Assembly: GCA_026260175.1 (NCBI GenBank)
Contig: JAKCWW010005480.1
Coordinates: forward strand, 1 to 36,300
DNA length: 36,300 bases
Direction: 5' to 3'
Origin: Reticulitermes lucifugus
Taxonomy: Eukaryota; Arthropoda; Insecta; Blattodea; Rhinotermitidae
Shown here: piece by piece, positions 1 through 12,800 of the stretch
Layout of the letters: the number at the start of each line of letters is the position of its first letter
Position numbering within the stretch: position 1 is the stretch's first letter
Notes under the pieces: model-generated
The model's database searches: none
What the model saw: the letters and a program-made list of their open reading frames with translations, nothing else
What the model was told of the DNA's origin: nothing
Translations under genes and position numbers: made by a program

Positions 1-181
1 TGCTATCCATCATGATATAGATAAGAACTTAATAAGAGAAAGTAACTGTAATTATATATATATATCTATTTCTTTCACCGCAAAAACAAGAAAACTTCAA
101 ATGATGCAAAACCATGAACAAATTATACAACAAGCCAATTGTGATACCCAGGTTGACGATTTTAACTTTTAAACATTGACG

Positions 182-520
182 AGCCTTCAAAGTCTTATAT
201 ACAATGTGTTTTTATATATGACACAATATACGTTAAAGAAGTGATTTTAGAAAGTGTTTTTATACAGTGATCTTACTTACATAAACATCAAACTGTAATG
301 AGTGTGATAACACAGTGAACTTATGGATGTGAATTAAATGTAGTTTGAACCCCCTGATGATGGTCTAGGCAGACCGAAACATATGTAGGGAAAGTTATAT
401 ATTACTATTAAAATTTGATAGTGAAGTTGAACTTCGTTGGTTTAATATACAGTGAGATTAAAATGCACGGTGAAGGTCATATAAAATATTCTTTCCTTAT
501 GTTCCTAGCCTTCAAAGTCT
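182..520 (+). mobile_element. Penelope-like (PLE/retrozyme-type) insertion with 14-bp target-site duplication
   Basis: The 14-mer AGCCTTCAAAGTCT occurs at 182-195 and again at 507-520, a direct repeat expected from a target-primed insertion. The 311-bp insert (196-506) is AT-rich and carries an intact hammerhead core at about 350-390. Hammerheads of this compact kind are known from Penelope-like retroelements and retrozymes. No protein-coding part is present, so it is a short or truncated copy. The right-hand duplicate contains the AG and first 12 bases of a coding exon. Bases 1-181 are intron with no feature seen. Confidence 0.75.
350..391 (+). ncRNA. Hammerhead ribozyme, minimal stem III type
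   Basis: Core strand CTGATGA is at 354-360. Stem II is GGTCT/AGACC (362-366 with 371-375) closed by AGGC. The second core strand GAAA is at 376-379. Stem III is the self-complementary ACATATGT (379-386), with A379-T386 as the required A15.1-U16.1 pair. The cleavage triplet GTA ends at 387. Stem I starts with CCC (351-353) pairing GGG (388-390) and is weak beyond that. All invariant core bases are present. Activity is not shown; ribozymes with such a short stem III usually work as dimers. Confidence 0.8.
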
Positions 521-819
521 CAAGATAGTGGATCAGTAAAACAGGATCTGAACATCAACCCAGCAGCGGCTGTTGCCGCAAAGCAAGTGAATGGAGAAAT
601 TAAGCAAGAGAAAGAACGCTCAGTAGAGAAAACAAAGGAAGCAGGAACCGTGCGAGACAGCAATAAGGAAAGAAGTGAACGCAAAAGTGCAGGCCGGCAA
701 CAGCAGCAACAGACAGTGGTTGTAGGAGAGCTGTCAAATAGCAAATCAAGCAGTGCATCCAAATCTGGTGTTACTAATGTGACCAGTACATCTGAAGGCA
801 AACGTGATGCCTTATCAGG
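509..819 (+). CDS. THOC2: THOC2-like exon 1 of window
   Basis: Acceptor TTCCTAG ends at 508; donor GTATGT begins at 820. The exon reads from codon position 1 (PSKSQDSGSVKQ...) to ...KRDALS plus two bases of a Gly codon. It holds a run of five Gln near 700-714 and many Ser/Lys/Glu. Its first 12 bases are part of a 14-bp direct repeat that flanks an inserted element upstream, so the acceptor itself was duplicated by a transposon (see 182-520). It is an internal exon; the earlier part of the gene lies outside the window. Confidence 0.8.
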
Positions 820-3800
820 GTATGTTTCAGTGTTGGCACCAGTAATCATTGTCAGTGCTTGAAAAGCTGTTACCAAACTAAATTTATTTGTAACTTCAGG
901 GCCTTTGGAAATACTGTAATCTGTTTATCTGTGTGTTCACATTTAAGTCATTTTTAATTTCTTCTGTCCATCCATTATGCAGTTGACATAACAAAGCATA
1001 TCAATATATGTAATTATTTGAACTTCTGCTCACTGATTTACAAAATTTGTTTGCTTCATGCACTTGGACAACCACATTTTTTGAACCTCATTTATTATCA
1101 AAGAGAATGTCTTCATTTTAAAGAGTCTGCTTATGTGTCCTAGTTGAAATTTTATGCATGTGTGCACACAAGCATGTACAGAGTGTTCTGAAATACATGA
1201 CACAACCTGCTGAATTTTTATTTATGGAGTCATCTTAAAAAGTACTGTGTGTTCTGCAGCTGATAATAATATAGTGGAACTGCAGCAAGGTATAACATTT
1301 TATAAAGTAAAGTGTTCCCTCTACACACCATGAAGTGAGTGCTCAGCCTCACGCCCTGGCCACTTTACCCCTGGGGAAAGAACTGTCAGTACCCACTGAG
1401 TAGGAGGCTGGGGGAGCGCCAGAGCCAGTCTGGACCTTTTAGAAACGAAAATCTCATGCCCATGCCACAATGCAAACTCTGGATTATCCAGCCCATAGCC
1501 AAGTCACTATACCAACTAAGCTTTCCTGGGTCCTGGGTATATAGTGGATGAAAGTTAATTCAAAACACACACAGATTTTTGAGTGTGTGGAAGGAGACAT
1601 TGTAGATATGTCAATATACACTTTCTTTGGATGTGTTTGCACTGGATGTTTATCTTTTTCCTTCGAAAACAAATTGGCCATAACTTAAATCATCCAAGGA
1701 CCCATGTTTATGCAGACATTTTCCCTTTTTTTTTATTTGTTTATTTATTTTTATTTTTTTTATTTTTTATTGTATTATTAATTTTTTTTTTTTTACTTGG
1801 CCCTAAAGTGGTGCTATGTTTTTCAAAACATCCTATGTATTGCAATTTGTAGGGACTATGAATGTGTTTTTATCTCAAGTATCTAGTGTTTCATTATTTC
1901 CATACATCCTGATGTGGTATAAGTTATTGCTTGTATATAGTGCAGCAATCAGTTTATTATTCTACCTTTGTTGGTAATTTGGCTACTGTATCACCACTCA
2001 TTGGTCACAAACCTGTTCAGGGTGTATGCCAAAATTTCGGAGGAAATATTTTTGTAGACAGGAACATAAATTTCACTCTCAGCCACACACGTATCAGCAT
2101 ATGTCACTAGAGTTGTTTGGTGGCCACATATCTGTTATTAACCTGGATGCAAGTGGTATCACAACAAACATTGATCTTTATTGACATTCCTTTCAGATCT
2201 AATAAAGAAAAGTCTGAAAAAGAAAAAAGCAAAGACAAAGATTATGAAGCCAAGGAGAAGATGATAAAGAAGGAAGAGAGGAGAGAGGAGGGAGAAAGGG
2301 AGAAACGTTCCAAGGAGAAAAAGGAGGAAAAAGCTGCCCAGAGAGAGGAGAGGGCATTACAAAGAGAAGAAAGGTCTTACAGAGTAAGTAAATACTTTTG
2401 GTGTGAGATTACACATAAAACAGTTTCTGTAAGCACACCGTGCAGTTGCTACAGATATGGTTATATTGCAGGATGACCGTTACCTGGAAATGCCAAGCCC
2501 AAGCTTGAAGGAAGAACAGGTGTTACAGCAGCGTTTCAGCGGTGGTGGAAGTGGTGAGCGGTACTATGGTGGTAGCAGTGGAGGGGGAAATGACCGTAGC
2601 AGCCACTACTACTCACGGGAGCCAACACACGATGACCGGGACAGAGATAGGGACCTCAGCAGCCTCTCCAATAGCAGTTCAGGCTCGGGCCATAGGCGCA
2701 GCCAAGAGCCGCCCGAGGTCGACAGAGGTATGCTTACAATAAATGTCACACAATGCAAACCTCTAATTTATGTTATTTGAGTTTGGGTTTTCCCATAATT
2801 AGCATAATTTTCTTTTGATCTCAGTGATTTTTCTGCCGCAAAATTTGATTCAGTTCCTGCCAGTAAAAGTACAAGTGTTGTGAAGGTCTGGATTTCCAAC
2901 ACTTATATACACCCATTACTGGGTGGTAGTCCTCTTTTCCATTAATTGTTGTGGTTATGATTATTTTATTCATTTTATCATGACAGTAATTGTAAGTTGG
3001 CAGTTTTCTGGCAGTCGTAATTCCATCGTCAGGTACTCTTAACTGGTAATTGAAATTACAGGTAAAGTTTCCCAGTTCAGAAACATTTCAAATTGACTGG
3101 CTGCCCACACGGTCTATTTGAATACCCAGCTTAACCATATCACATCATAGTCACCTGTTTCCACATTGTATCATCAGTTAATAACTCAGTGTATATATTT
3201 CAAACCACCTTGCTTGCATTGAGTCATCTGCATTTTCTGTAAATTAATATCCTGCTTAGAAATCTTCTGTCAGCAGTGAGTGATGATCATTTTCTGCACC
3301 ATCTGCTGTGGGACTGGTGAAGGAAGTGGTTTTTGATGTAATATTTACATTTGTCATTTAGTGTTGATCATGTCCATGAAGAACATAAAACAAGATGTAA
3401 AGAACTTGGTTTGTGTGTATTATTTTTGTAAATGTAGATGTGCTTTCATTGTTACAGATGTGAAACGCAGAAAGCTGGAAGGCAGTTTGTCCTCGAAGGT
3501 TAGTATCCAAGTCTCCTAGCACCGCTGGCTGGGGGAATCAACTTGCAACTTACGGTCAGGCTGGAAGGTTTTCTGGGTTACAGACGTGAAATACAAGGTT
3601 CCCACTTCGCTGAACAGCTACATGGAAATCCATTCCGTCCCCCACACCAACCGGCTGTGTGGTCGTCTCTGTCCATGTGCCAGCCAGGACACATCTTATG
3701 CACCCATTGCTGCCAACTAATTTGGCCTGCCTGGTGTCTGTTCACATGTGTATTGTTTCTTCTTGGGAATCTATCCAGTCTTATCATTTTTCCAATGGCT

Positions 3801-6800
3801 AGTGGGGTGGAAGATGTAGAAGGTTATAAATTTCGAAATGGAAGGTTGTGTTCGTTATTATTTAGACTTGGGTTCCAGGAGAAGATCTTCGTTATTCAAC
3901 AGTGCTGCTTGCAGAACAGTGTTAGGTTGTTGCCCAAAAATAATTTCAAATTTTATTACCCAGTGAGTGTTGTGAATGGGTTTGAAGGACCGTTTTACCG
4001 TGAAATATATGTAGCTTAATTTCTCAAAGGATCAGAAATTCTGATTTTGTGGTAAATGCAAAATAAGGAAAAGCAATTTATACTTATGACCAGAATGCAT
4101 ATTACACTGTACCAAATCTACTAGTGCCAATTTTCTTGCTTGTAATTATATTGGCACTGAATTTTAAAGTGTACATCTCGTGAATTCAGTATTGTTATGG
4201 CCTTGTGATATTATATACATGACTGAGAAGAACTGAACCATGAAGAGTTGGAGTATAAGCAGAAGAACCCTTGCTAATGCTGGCTTTTAAAGATATTTTT
4301 CAAGAAATAACACACCTGAAACAATTCATAATTGCTCAGTTGCATATAGCTTTGAAGACTCTCTTGGCTGCCAGTGAAACAAAGTAATGGTTGTTACAAA
4401 GGATGCAAAATATTATAATTGTACATAGTTTAATAATTAATTCAGTTTATGTTGTGATACACTGTTCTTGAAGATACTGTGTCTGAAGGTGCTAACGAAG
4501 GAAGAAGCTATCATGAATAATATTCAGAAGTTAGAGTTGCTTTGAACCTTGAGGTGACTCACAGCTAATCGTTTATGCAGTGATCTGCAATTTATAGTCA
4601 AGCATAACCAAAACAGAATATTGAATAGTTGTTCAGAAACTGCTGGCATTTTTGTCCTTGGAAGAGAAGATATTTTTGTTGTAGAACTGTCAATGAAGAA
4701 TGAAGGAAGAAGTAATTGCTCCTGTGAGTGGATCTTTGATTGATATACCCTGGCATCTGTATTAATACACTGTATTCCTTGAATGAACATTCTTAGCAGT
4801 GTATGAGAAATGGGCTTCTGGTCAAGACACACATTCCATCTGGCTTCAGAATCAAGACCCTACATTTTTGATGGGCATTCCAAATTGTATTTTGAGAATT
4901 TTTCGTGTTCAGTGAAGAGCGCATTCTACATAATTAATACTGTACTCACCTGTACAGTTGGGGATTGGCCTGATTTGTGATTGGTATTAATATGCGCTTG
5001 ATGAACGTTGTGGTAGAAGACAGGAAAGGATGTGATGCATATACAACTTCACAGTTGTGTTTTGAAGATGCTTGTAATTTCATCATACTTAGAAGAGAGG
5101 ATCAATGGCTCAAGACTATTTACAGCAACACCTGAAGAATAACAGCAGTATTACAAGATGAATATTCTATTTTGAATATTAAATTTCATAATACAAATCA
5201 GCAGTTTGTATATTACATTTTGTATGTGTTATAAAAGAATTTACAACAAAGTGTCTTGAAAACTACACTTAGTGTTGGAATTGTGCTGCAAAAGGGAGTT
5301 CCATGTTATTGAAATGTGTATACTTAAAGGATCGTTCATAGTTCTTATAAGTGGTGTTACAATCAGTAATATATAAACTGATCTGAGTTCATGGAGTACT
5401 GTTTACGTCCACCCCACTATACAAGCTACACAGAAGAAAATGAATGGTTTATGTACGCATGCATCAAGCCAAGATACTGTGAAGACTTCAGACAGTAACA
5501 TAGTCTGGACATGCTGCCAAGTTGGCATCCTCTTCTGGGTTCATCACAACCTCAAAAATTTTTTTCAGTTGCACTGCTGTCACTTCATTTCTTTATCATC
5601 CTGTGGTCTGTGTGACTTCAAAGCATCCACTCACTTTGTTCTGTTTGGCTGGCCAATGGGGAAGCAATCATCATTCGTCAGGAATTCAAGTATGTGTGTA
5701 TGCTTAATCATGAGGAATAGCATGTCGGCCAACTAAAGAATAAGTCTGTCAAGTTTATGTGCTGATCGACGCAGGCAGGACTTCCACAACATGTTACTTG
5801 TGGCATCTTCTTGGAAGGCTGCCGAATGAACATGAGTCTTCGGGCAGAACAGTTTCGTTAATGTGTTCTCAGTATCCTCATCTGTTGGTGAGTACAAAGT
5901 CCTTTCTTAGCAGTTATCCGCTATGTTTGGAGGCCTTTCGCACTGTTCATATTGATGAAAGCAGATATTGTTTACATGAAACATGGTATTTTGTGCCACT
6001 TTTCATTTTCTTCATATATGTCGCAGTGTTCATAGCTACTTGTCTGGAAATTAATCTCACTAGCACAGCAGCCCCATCTTTTTTGCCCAAGAGGGAAGGT
6101 TTTCTAGTCATATTGTTACCACACTTTGAAATATTGACATTCAGGAAGATTTATTTTTATGTATTGTGTAGACTGTTCTGGCTTCATTGTGAGTGCCACC
6201 TACTGACTGTAACAAGATACAAGAACAAATGCTGTAGTCTGCTGTACATCAGAAATTTTTGTTGCAGATGTTTAACAGAAGAAAAATTATGTTTTTACTG
6301 CAGTTCTGAGTGTGTTAAAATCAGCAGTCTGATACTTGGCTCGTGCATGAGCTTGAAAGTTGCACACAAATACAATTCTTAAGGTGTATGTGGAGGGAAT
6401 AAACATATCATAATCATGCTCATAGAAAGTACATGACTGGTGAAAATATAGAACCTCTTTTGGTGTTGTGGGCTATTTATTGCAGTCACTTGAAAAATGG
6501 TCATTGTGTAGTTGTCATTTGGCAAGTGTGTTTTTGTTTCTTACATGGCGGTAGGCAGAACAACTTGTCAAGAGTAGTTCTTTAGGGTCAATTATCATTT
6601 ATTTATGAATTTCCAGTACTGTTTATGCACTTTGTATTACTTTTGTGTCTTTTACTCACATTGAAATTTTGACTCAAGAAACTGGGTAGTTTTTATCTAC
6701 TATTTGTGCTTCTAAGAAGTACTTGACTTTTTTTTTGCCATGTTTAAAATTTCTTCTTGTTCATCCACTTGCCATGTTAATTCTTTCCTTACATCCTTTA

Positions 6801-9800
6801 GTATTTGAAGGTTGTTTGCTGATTGAAAGGAAGGGATAAATGTGCCTGCAAGTAGTGTGTCTTATCTATTGAAGTTTAATTTTAAAATATATTATTTCAG
6901 TGAACAGTCATAGCATATAACATACAGTGTGCATTTAAAGATGATACAGTCTTGGTTTACCAGCCATACATACTAGAAACTTCCTCCATGCAGTGGGAAA
7001 GTTATCATTGCTCAGTTACACGATCATGTTATCAAAGGTAGTGTTGACTTTGCGTCGTTAATTCAAATTTGCTGTTACATGATCCAAGACATTCACTGGG
7101 GCAAGCTAAAAGCAGCAATACAAACTCACATTATGGCAGGTAACAGCAATGTTTCTGTCATAAATAAAACTCAAAAATAGTGACCTTAGGAAACTGAGAG
7201 ACTCTTAACAGTCGTAATTGTCTAATTGTGTGCAACTACTGCAGAAATTCTTAACATTATGTCTTAGAACATAACAGTTTATTACCCAAGTGACAGCAAG
7301 TCGGTAGTAGCCCTGTTTTTAGAACAGTCATAGCCATTAAAATCAGCTGTTGCACCCAGGATTAATGTAAAATTTTTGGAAAAAGAAAGGTATACAAGTT
7401 TGGATAACTGGTAATTTGCACAACTGTATATGGGGGAGAGGTATGTTTAATGATCTCGTTATTTATGTAATATGCCACTACCCTGCTTGTTTGGTTACAA
7501 CAGCGGGAACTGGTTGCCAGTGATCTGTGTATTTTCATTGTCAGAAATACAAGGCAACCCATAGTGCTGCCATTCATTCAGTTTAATAATACTATCAGGA
7601 TGTAACCTAGCACCAGCTCTTATGTTGTTTATCTACCTGTGATTGCCCCTTGAGATTGTGTCAGCTTTCCTTTTGCATGCAGGTCATTTTAGAAGGAGGC
7701 TTAATATCAAGTGTGCATCTGTGTATTCAGGGCATAGGCATACTTTAACCGGAGTAAGTTACTTGTTGAATGTGACAGATGGCAAGTGCATTGAAACATT
7801 AAGGTACAAGTCTTCTTAGATGTTACACTGTGTTTACTGGTCAAGATTTGCCAACATTTTGAAGTATTCTTGTCTGTTCAGAACATTGGTAACTACTTAC
7901 CAGTCAACATGGCATAACATCCCCAAAGACTTGTATCTTCAGCAACACAGTGGTGAAAACACCTAATTTATATGAACCATATTTTGAGATGGTACACATA
8001 TTTGAAATGTAGAAGTGTTGGCAGACCACAGGGTGGTGTTTCATAACGTTTTGTCTAGTAAAGTTCTTTTTTAGTGGAGCCCAATCATAATTACAAATAT
8101 CATAGTCCTGTTTTAACAGTGTGCCATTCCAGTCCACATCTTTATCGATGTGCATTTTGGTTTTGTCATTGCATTTCCTTTACATTCCCCAGGATGACTT
8201 CTTTCCCGAAAGATTATCCACTAAAGTATTGTTCATTGTACTCAGTGAATTCTTTAAAGTATGATTTTCCAAGTAATATGATCTGCATGCCACATGATTT
8301 CATCATTCATGAGTCCAAATATTTGTCTCAAGCTAATATGTGTGTGAAATTATTTTGTTTGTAATGAAATTGTGTTTGCAAGCAGGCATGTTTGTTGCTG
8401 ATGATACTTATCGCTTTGTAACCTAACTTTACGTTCCCCCAAACAGCAACCCACATATCACTCTGTGTAGAACGCTGTAATGTACTTCACTATTGTTTCT
8501 GTCCATGCATACTTTACACCTTTGCCTGGAAATTGCTTTGAAATTTGATTTATTTCGTGTAGAAGGGATTCTGTATGAGAACTGACTTTGTCCCACAAAT
8601 CTATTGGCAGTGGTTTCAGGTTTTGTTGCTACATCACTGAAAATCCTTCTGAAACTTGTTCATAGAATTGTTGGTTCTTGAAGATGTGAGGTCAAACAGA
8701 TGAAAGAGAATTGTGTTCACCATTGCAGTGGTTTTTTTTTATAAAAACAGATTGAAAATAGTGGGTAAGGTTTGTTAATACCAGTATTGTGATCCACCAT
8801 TGCAGCTGTTGTGGTCTTATGGTGGGTGGTTTGCTCTGGATGATGGAACCTCAGTTATTTGATTGTAGTCAGCTGTGCTGAAAATGTACACCATCTTCAC
8901 AGACTGCTTTGCTGCAACATTTTGCGTCAACAGTTGTTTTATTCTGGACGTAATACTTCCTACTGCTTTTGTCCCCTGTGTCTGTAGATAAAATATTGTA
9001 TGACTTGAGAATCTCTTTCCATAAATATGGTATGCTCCCCTTCCCCAGTTTTATTTAGTCTGTTGGCAACGTTAAAAGGCATCTTATGTTAGGTTTGGTG
9101 GTGGTGGTGTGTGTGTGTGTGTTGGCATTTTTTTTTTAATTCAAAATTCCCACATTTGGCCTTACATAGTTTAGAACTTAGTACCATGTATTAATGGTTT
9201 GCTTGTCATATGAAATGGGCACTCCTGTGAAAACACATCTTTACATTTTGTTTCAGAATTTGAAAAATTTTCCGAATTGTTACATATAAAAGGCTAATGC
9301 TTGCTGTTCTGCCATTGAGTATGTTACAAAACAGGAGCAGAATGTGATAGCGATAACTGACACTACAGTATGTACCTTTCCACAAGTCGTTATAGCGTAT
9401 GTCCAGATGGCAGCATTCCTTCATTTGTCATGTGATTCTAGTGTTGATATAGCCATCTCTGCACAGCTTTTCCGGTTTGTGGTACGTTTGTTCAGTAGAG
9501 TATTGTTGCTAAGGTCATTACATTATTTTCAGGGGTGAACAGAATTTCATTCTTCTTGGTCATACTGTATTGCCATAGCTTTATAAATGAACATATTTTG
9601 GCCAGTCTTTGTAACCCTTATTGGGATGCTCAGGACTAGTTTTTTGGGTATTTGTCAACTGTAGTTTGTGGGTTTTCCTCTAGCATGATCCTCAAGGTCA
9701 TTTTTGTGCCTCGTGCCAGTTTTGTAAATAGTTTCTAATCTGTAATTTTAATGTGGCTGTCTCTTCAAGAGGAACGTTCTTTGTATTTACCATTTTTAAT

Positions 9801-12800
9801 ATGATGCATGGTTTTCGAGGAATGGGTGAGATGGATGGACATTTGGCTGATTACTACAGTAAAAGCTGGTATATCTGGCACCTTTGAGACCAAAGGGTTG
9901 TCAGTGTTTTGGATGTTTGAAATGTTATACCGAATTTGTATGTTAGTGTACCTAGCACCCTCATGGACAGACCTCTAACCGTTTAATTTGTCACTTAATA
10001 TCGCATCTTGTTTTCCCTCCTACATTGCTATTCCCTTCTCATCACTACTTATGTAAAGTGGTGTATATGTATAATCTAAAAAAATGACACCAGTATTTCA
10101 CTCTTTTATTCATCATATTCACAGCACTTAATTACAGATTTTGCTGTTACTGTCTTAACTGTTTGCTTACATAATTTTATGATGTAAGTAGTTGTTCTTG
10201 ATCAACTTGAATAATATAATACAAACTTTAACTCTGCGGGTTATCAGAAACAACTTCAGTTCTTTGTTTCTCTTCTGCATTTCAAATGGCACCATCCAAT
10301 ACCACTGCCTCCACCAGGGATGCTCAGGGATGCTGTTGAATCTCCAAGTTTCACTCCCCCCCCCGATTTTCCCACTTATGCTTCTTCAGTTGCAATTGGA
10401 GAATTTGTATGGGATATACAAGCTTTCTTGAACATCTGGCAAATGTCTGCTTGTTTGGTACATTCTTTTCTTTTCTGCAGAAAATTGAAGTGGAAAATAT
10501 GTAGCAGCATTACTGTATGGGCCAAGTAACATGTTGCTGGGCTGTAAAATCGTGAAACTGTCATCTGCTGCACCCACTCAGAACCAGGACAAATGGGGCT
10601 GCTGGTAGATGAAATTGTGAAATGTAATGGGTGTGTGTAGATTTCCAGATCATCCAGTGTTGGATAAACCAGCTTTTACTGTATATGGATTGTAAACTAT
10701 TTTGTTGAGAGAAGATGTTTTTGAAGAAGCTTGTTTTATAGGCACATCCACACCAGTTGGTACCTCTTTTGATTTAATGCTCACAATTCAGTAATGGTTT
10801 TGATAGCTTAATCAATTTTGAGCTTTATGCAAATTTTTATAAATGGGCCATGGTCTGGTTGATCTTTTGATGCTGTCATTGTCATTCAGGTGTAACATAC
10901 TCAAAATGTTCAAGAATCTGTTCCAAGGTATTCCAGTTGATTTAGTAAATTAGTTTGTGGAATTTGGTTGTATGTACCAGTACAACCATACAGATGGTTT
11001 GTCATATAAATACATGTATTATGACTGCAGGGGAGAGTCATGTAACTGGTTTCCATAGTGCACAGTTTGGTTTTAGAGCCCTTCTTTCTTTTCTCTTATC
11101 TGTTTTGCATATTTATTGGTTTCTTTGTCAGTTTTTGAAGAGTCAGTTGTAAAAATTGTTTTTGCATCCTGTCAGGCTTCTAAATGGTAGTCTTTTTTTA
11201 TTTGGTCACTTTCTTTCATCCTACTCGAACTCTGAATGACTAATTTGTTTCTTAGAAATGGCCCTGAACATTATTTTTATGTTTTCTGATTTGTTATGGT
11301 TGTATGAGAGTTTTGTCACCACCACTGTCAGACGGCATTTCTGCAGAATTGTTGTTTCATCTCTATAGGCGTTATTATCTCAAATATGATCACTTGAAAG
11401 AAACTTCTACCATAGAAAATTTACGGCACTTGTCAATGCTTGTTGCTTATCCAGTTGCATGGACCATGCTAAAGAACACTAATGTTTTCATTGTGAATGC
11501 TTATTTTATTATGCATTTATCTGCTTTTAGAACATCTGTATTTATTCTTGGCATGTGACCTGGGTTTTATCAGGATTCAATGTAATTGACGTATGTTGTG
11601 AGTAAGCACTCTTGATCTCTTGGTATGAAAAGATATGCCATGGTGAATGAAGCTGGTTTTGTGATGTCTTAGTTCAGCTAAAAGTTTGCTGTCTTTAGTC
11701 ATTGAAATATAAGTCTGGGGGGTTCAGATGGTGAAAATTTGATGTTCACAGAGCAGGGTTTTATTTCCTGTGGAATTCAAAATATTGTACGTTGAACTTC
11801 TCGTAGCAGATCACTGCTGTTGTAGCCTTGTGGTAAGCTTACCACAGCTGGGCTCAAAGTGTAAAAACTACTGCTGATCATGAAATGCTACTTGGGCTGC
11901 AGGCATGTTATGAGGAAAGATGTCAAAACTCTTGTTTCTTCCATACCTTAGCATTCTGAACTTAACTTGAAGTTTCCCACATTGTCATGGTTTGCTTCCC
12001 TTTCATAAATGTGTACACATTCTGAATTCTTTAGTGTGTCCTCACCACGCCCCAGTCTGATTTTTTTCTTCAATACTATTGGAGTCCAAAATTGCTGCTG
12101 TCTGATGAATGTGCATTCTTTGCACTGAATCTTTAAATTTATAAAATAAATGTACCTTGCAACAAAATGTGTTTAGAACCATAGTAGTTAATTGACAGAA
12201 TGGAAGAGAGCTTTGTAGTCACTCAGGTAGCCAAGAATGCAACATTTCATTGTTGTACTCAAAATAACCTGTTACTGGTTACTATGCTGAACCACATGAA
12301 TACAGTCCACACCCTTCCACCTTATTTTTTTAAGATCCATTTTAATATTACCTTCAGATCTGTGCCTGGGTCTTCCAGATGGTCCCTTCCCTTCAGACTT
12401 GCCAACCAAAACTTTGTATGCATTTATCATCTGTCCCAAGCATGCCTCTTGTACTACCCATCCTTTTTGATTTGACCATCTTAATAACTGGAGATAAGTT
12501 CAAATTATGGTGCTCCCCTTATACAGTTTTCTCCAGCCTCCTGTAACTTCCTCTCTTTCATATGCAAATATTCTTCTCAGCACTGTGTTCTTGTTTGCCC
12601 TGAAATCTGTTTGGATTGTGGTCCTCTGCTTTGAGACATACAGGTTTATAGGTGGATACCTGTGTTCCAGACAAATGTGCTACCTCCTTCTTCAGGGTCA
12701 TTGAGTACGAAGAGGATGTGGTTTGGTTATGCAGATAGGTTACAAGGAATGTGGCCAATCAGATCTTTGGGTGGGGAGTGGGGGGACAGAGATATAACTT

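Larger units (their letters stand above)
820..2196 (+). other. THOC2-like intron, 1.4 kb
   Basis: It holds a tRNA-derived SINE-like repeat at about 1330-1545, a long T-rich low-complexity stretch at about 1722-1796, and otherwise unremarkable AT-rich sequence. No exon on either strand was found between the two splice sites. Confidence 0.7.

Noticed and set aside
3543..4019. 158-codon open frame after exon 4 with a RING-like piece (CQPGHILCTHC)
   Set aside because: Only half of a RING cysteine pattern is present, the start lacks a good context, the splice donor at 3499 excludes it from the gene, and flanking sequence shows no family similarity.
12090..12132. CTGATGA followed by a GTGCA/TGCAC stem, hammerhead-like
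   Set aside because: The second core strand reads TGAATC instead of GAAAC, there is no stem III or cleavage triplet, and it does not resemble the family at 350-391.
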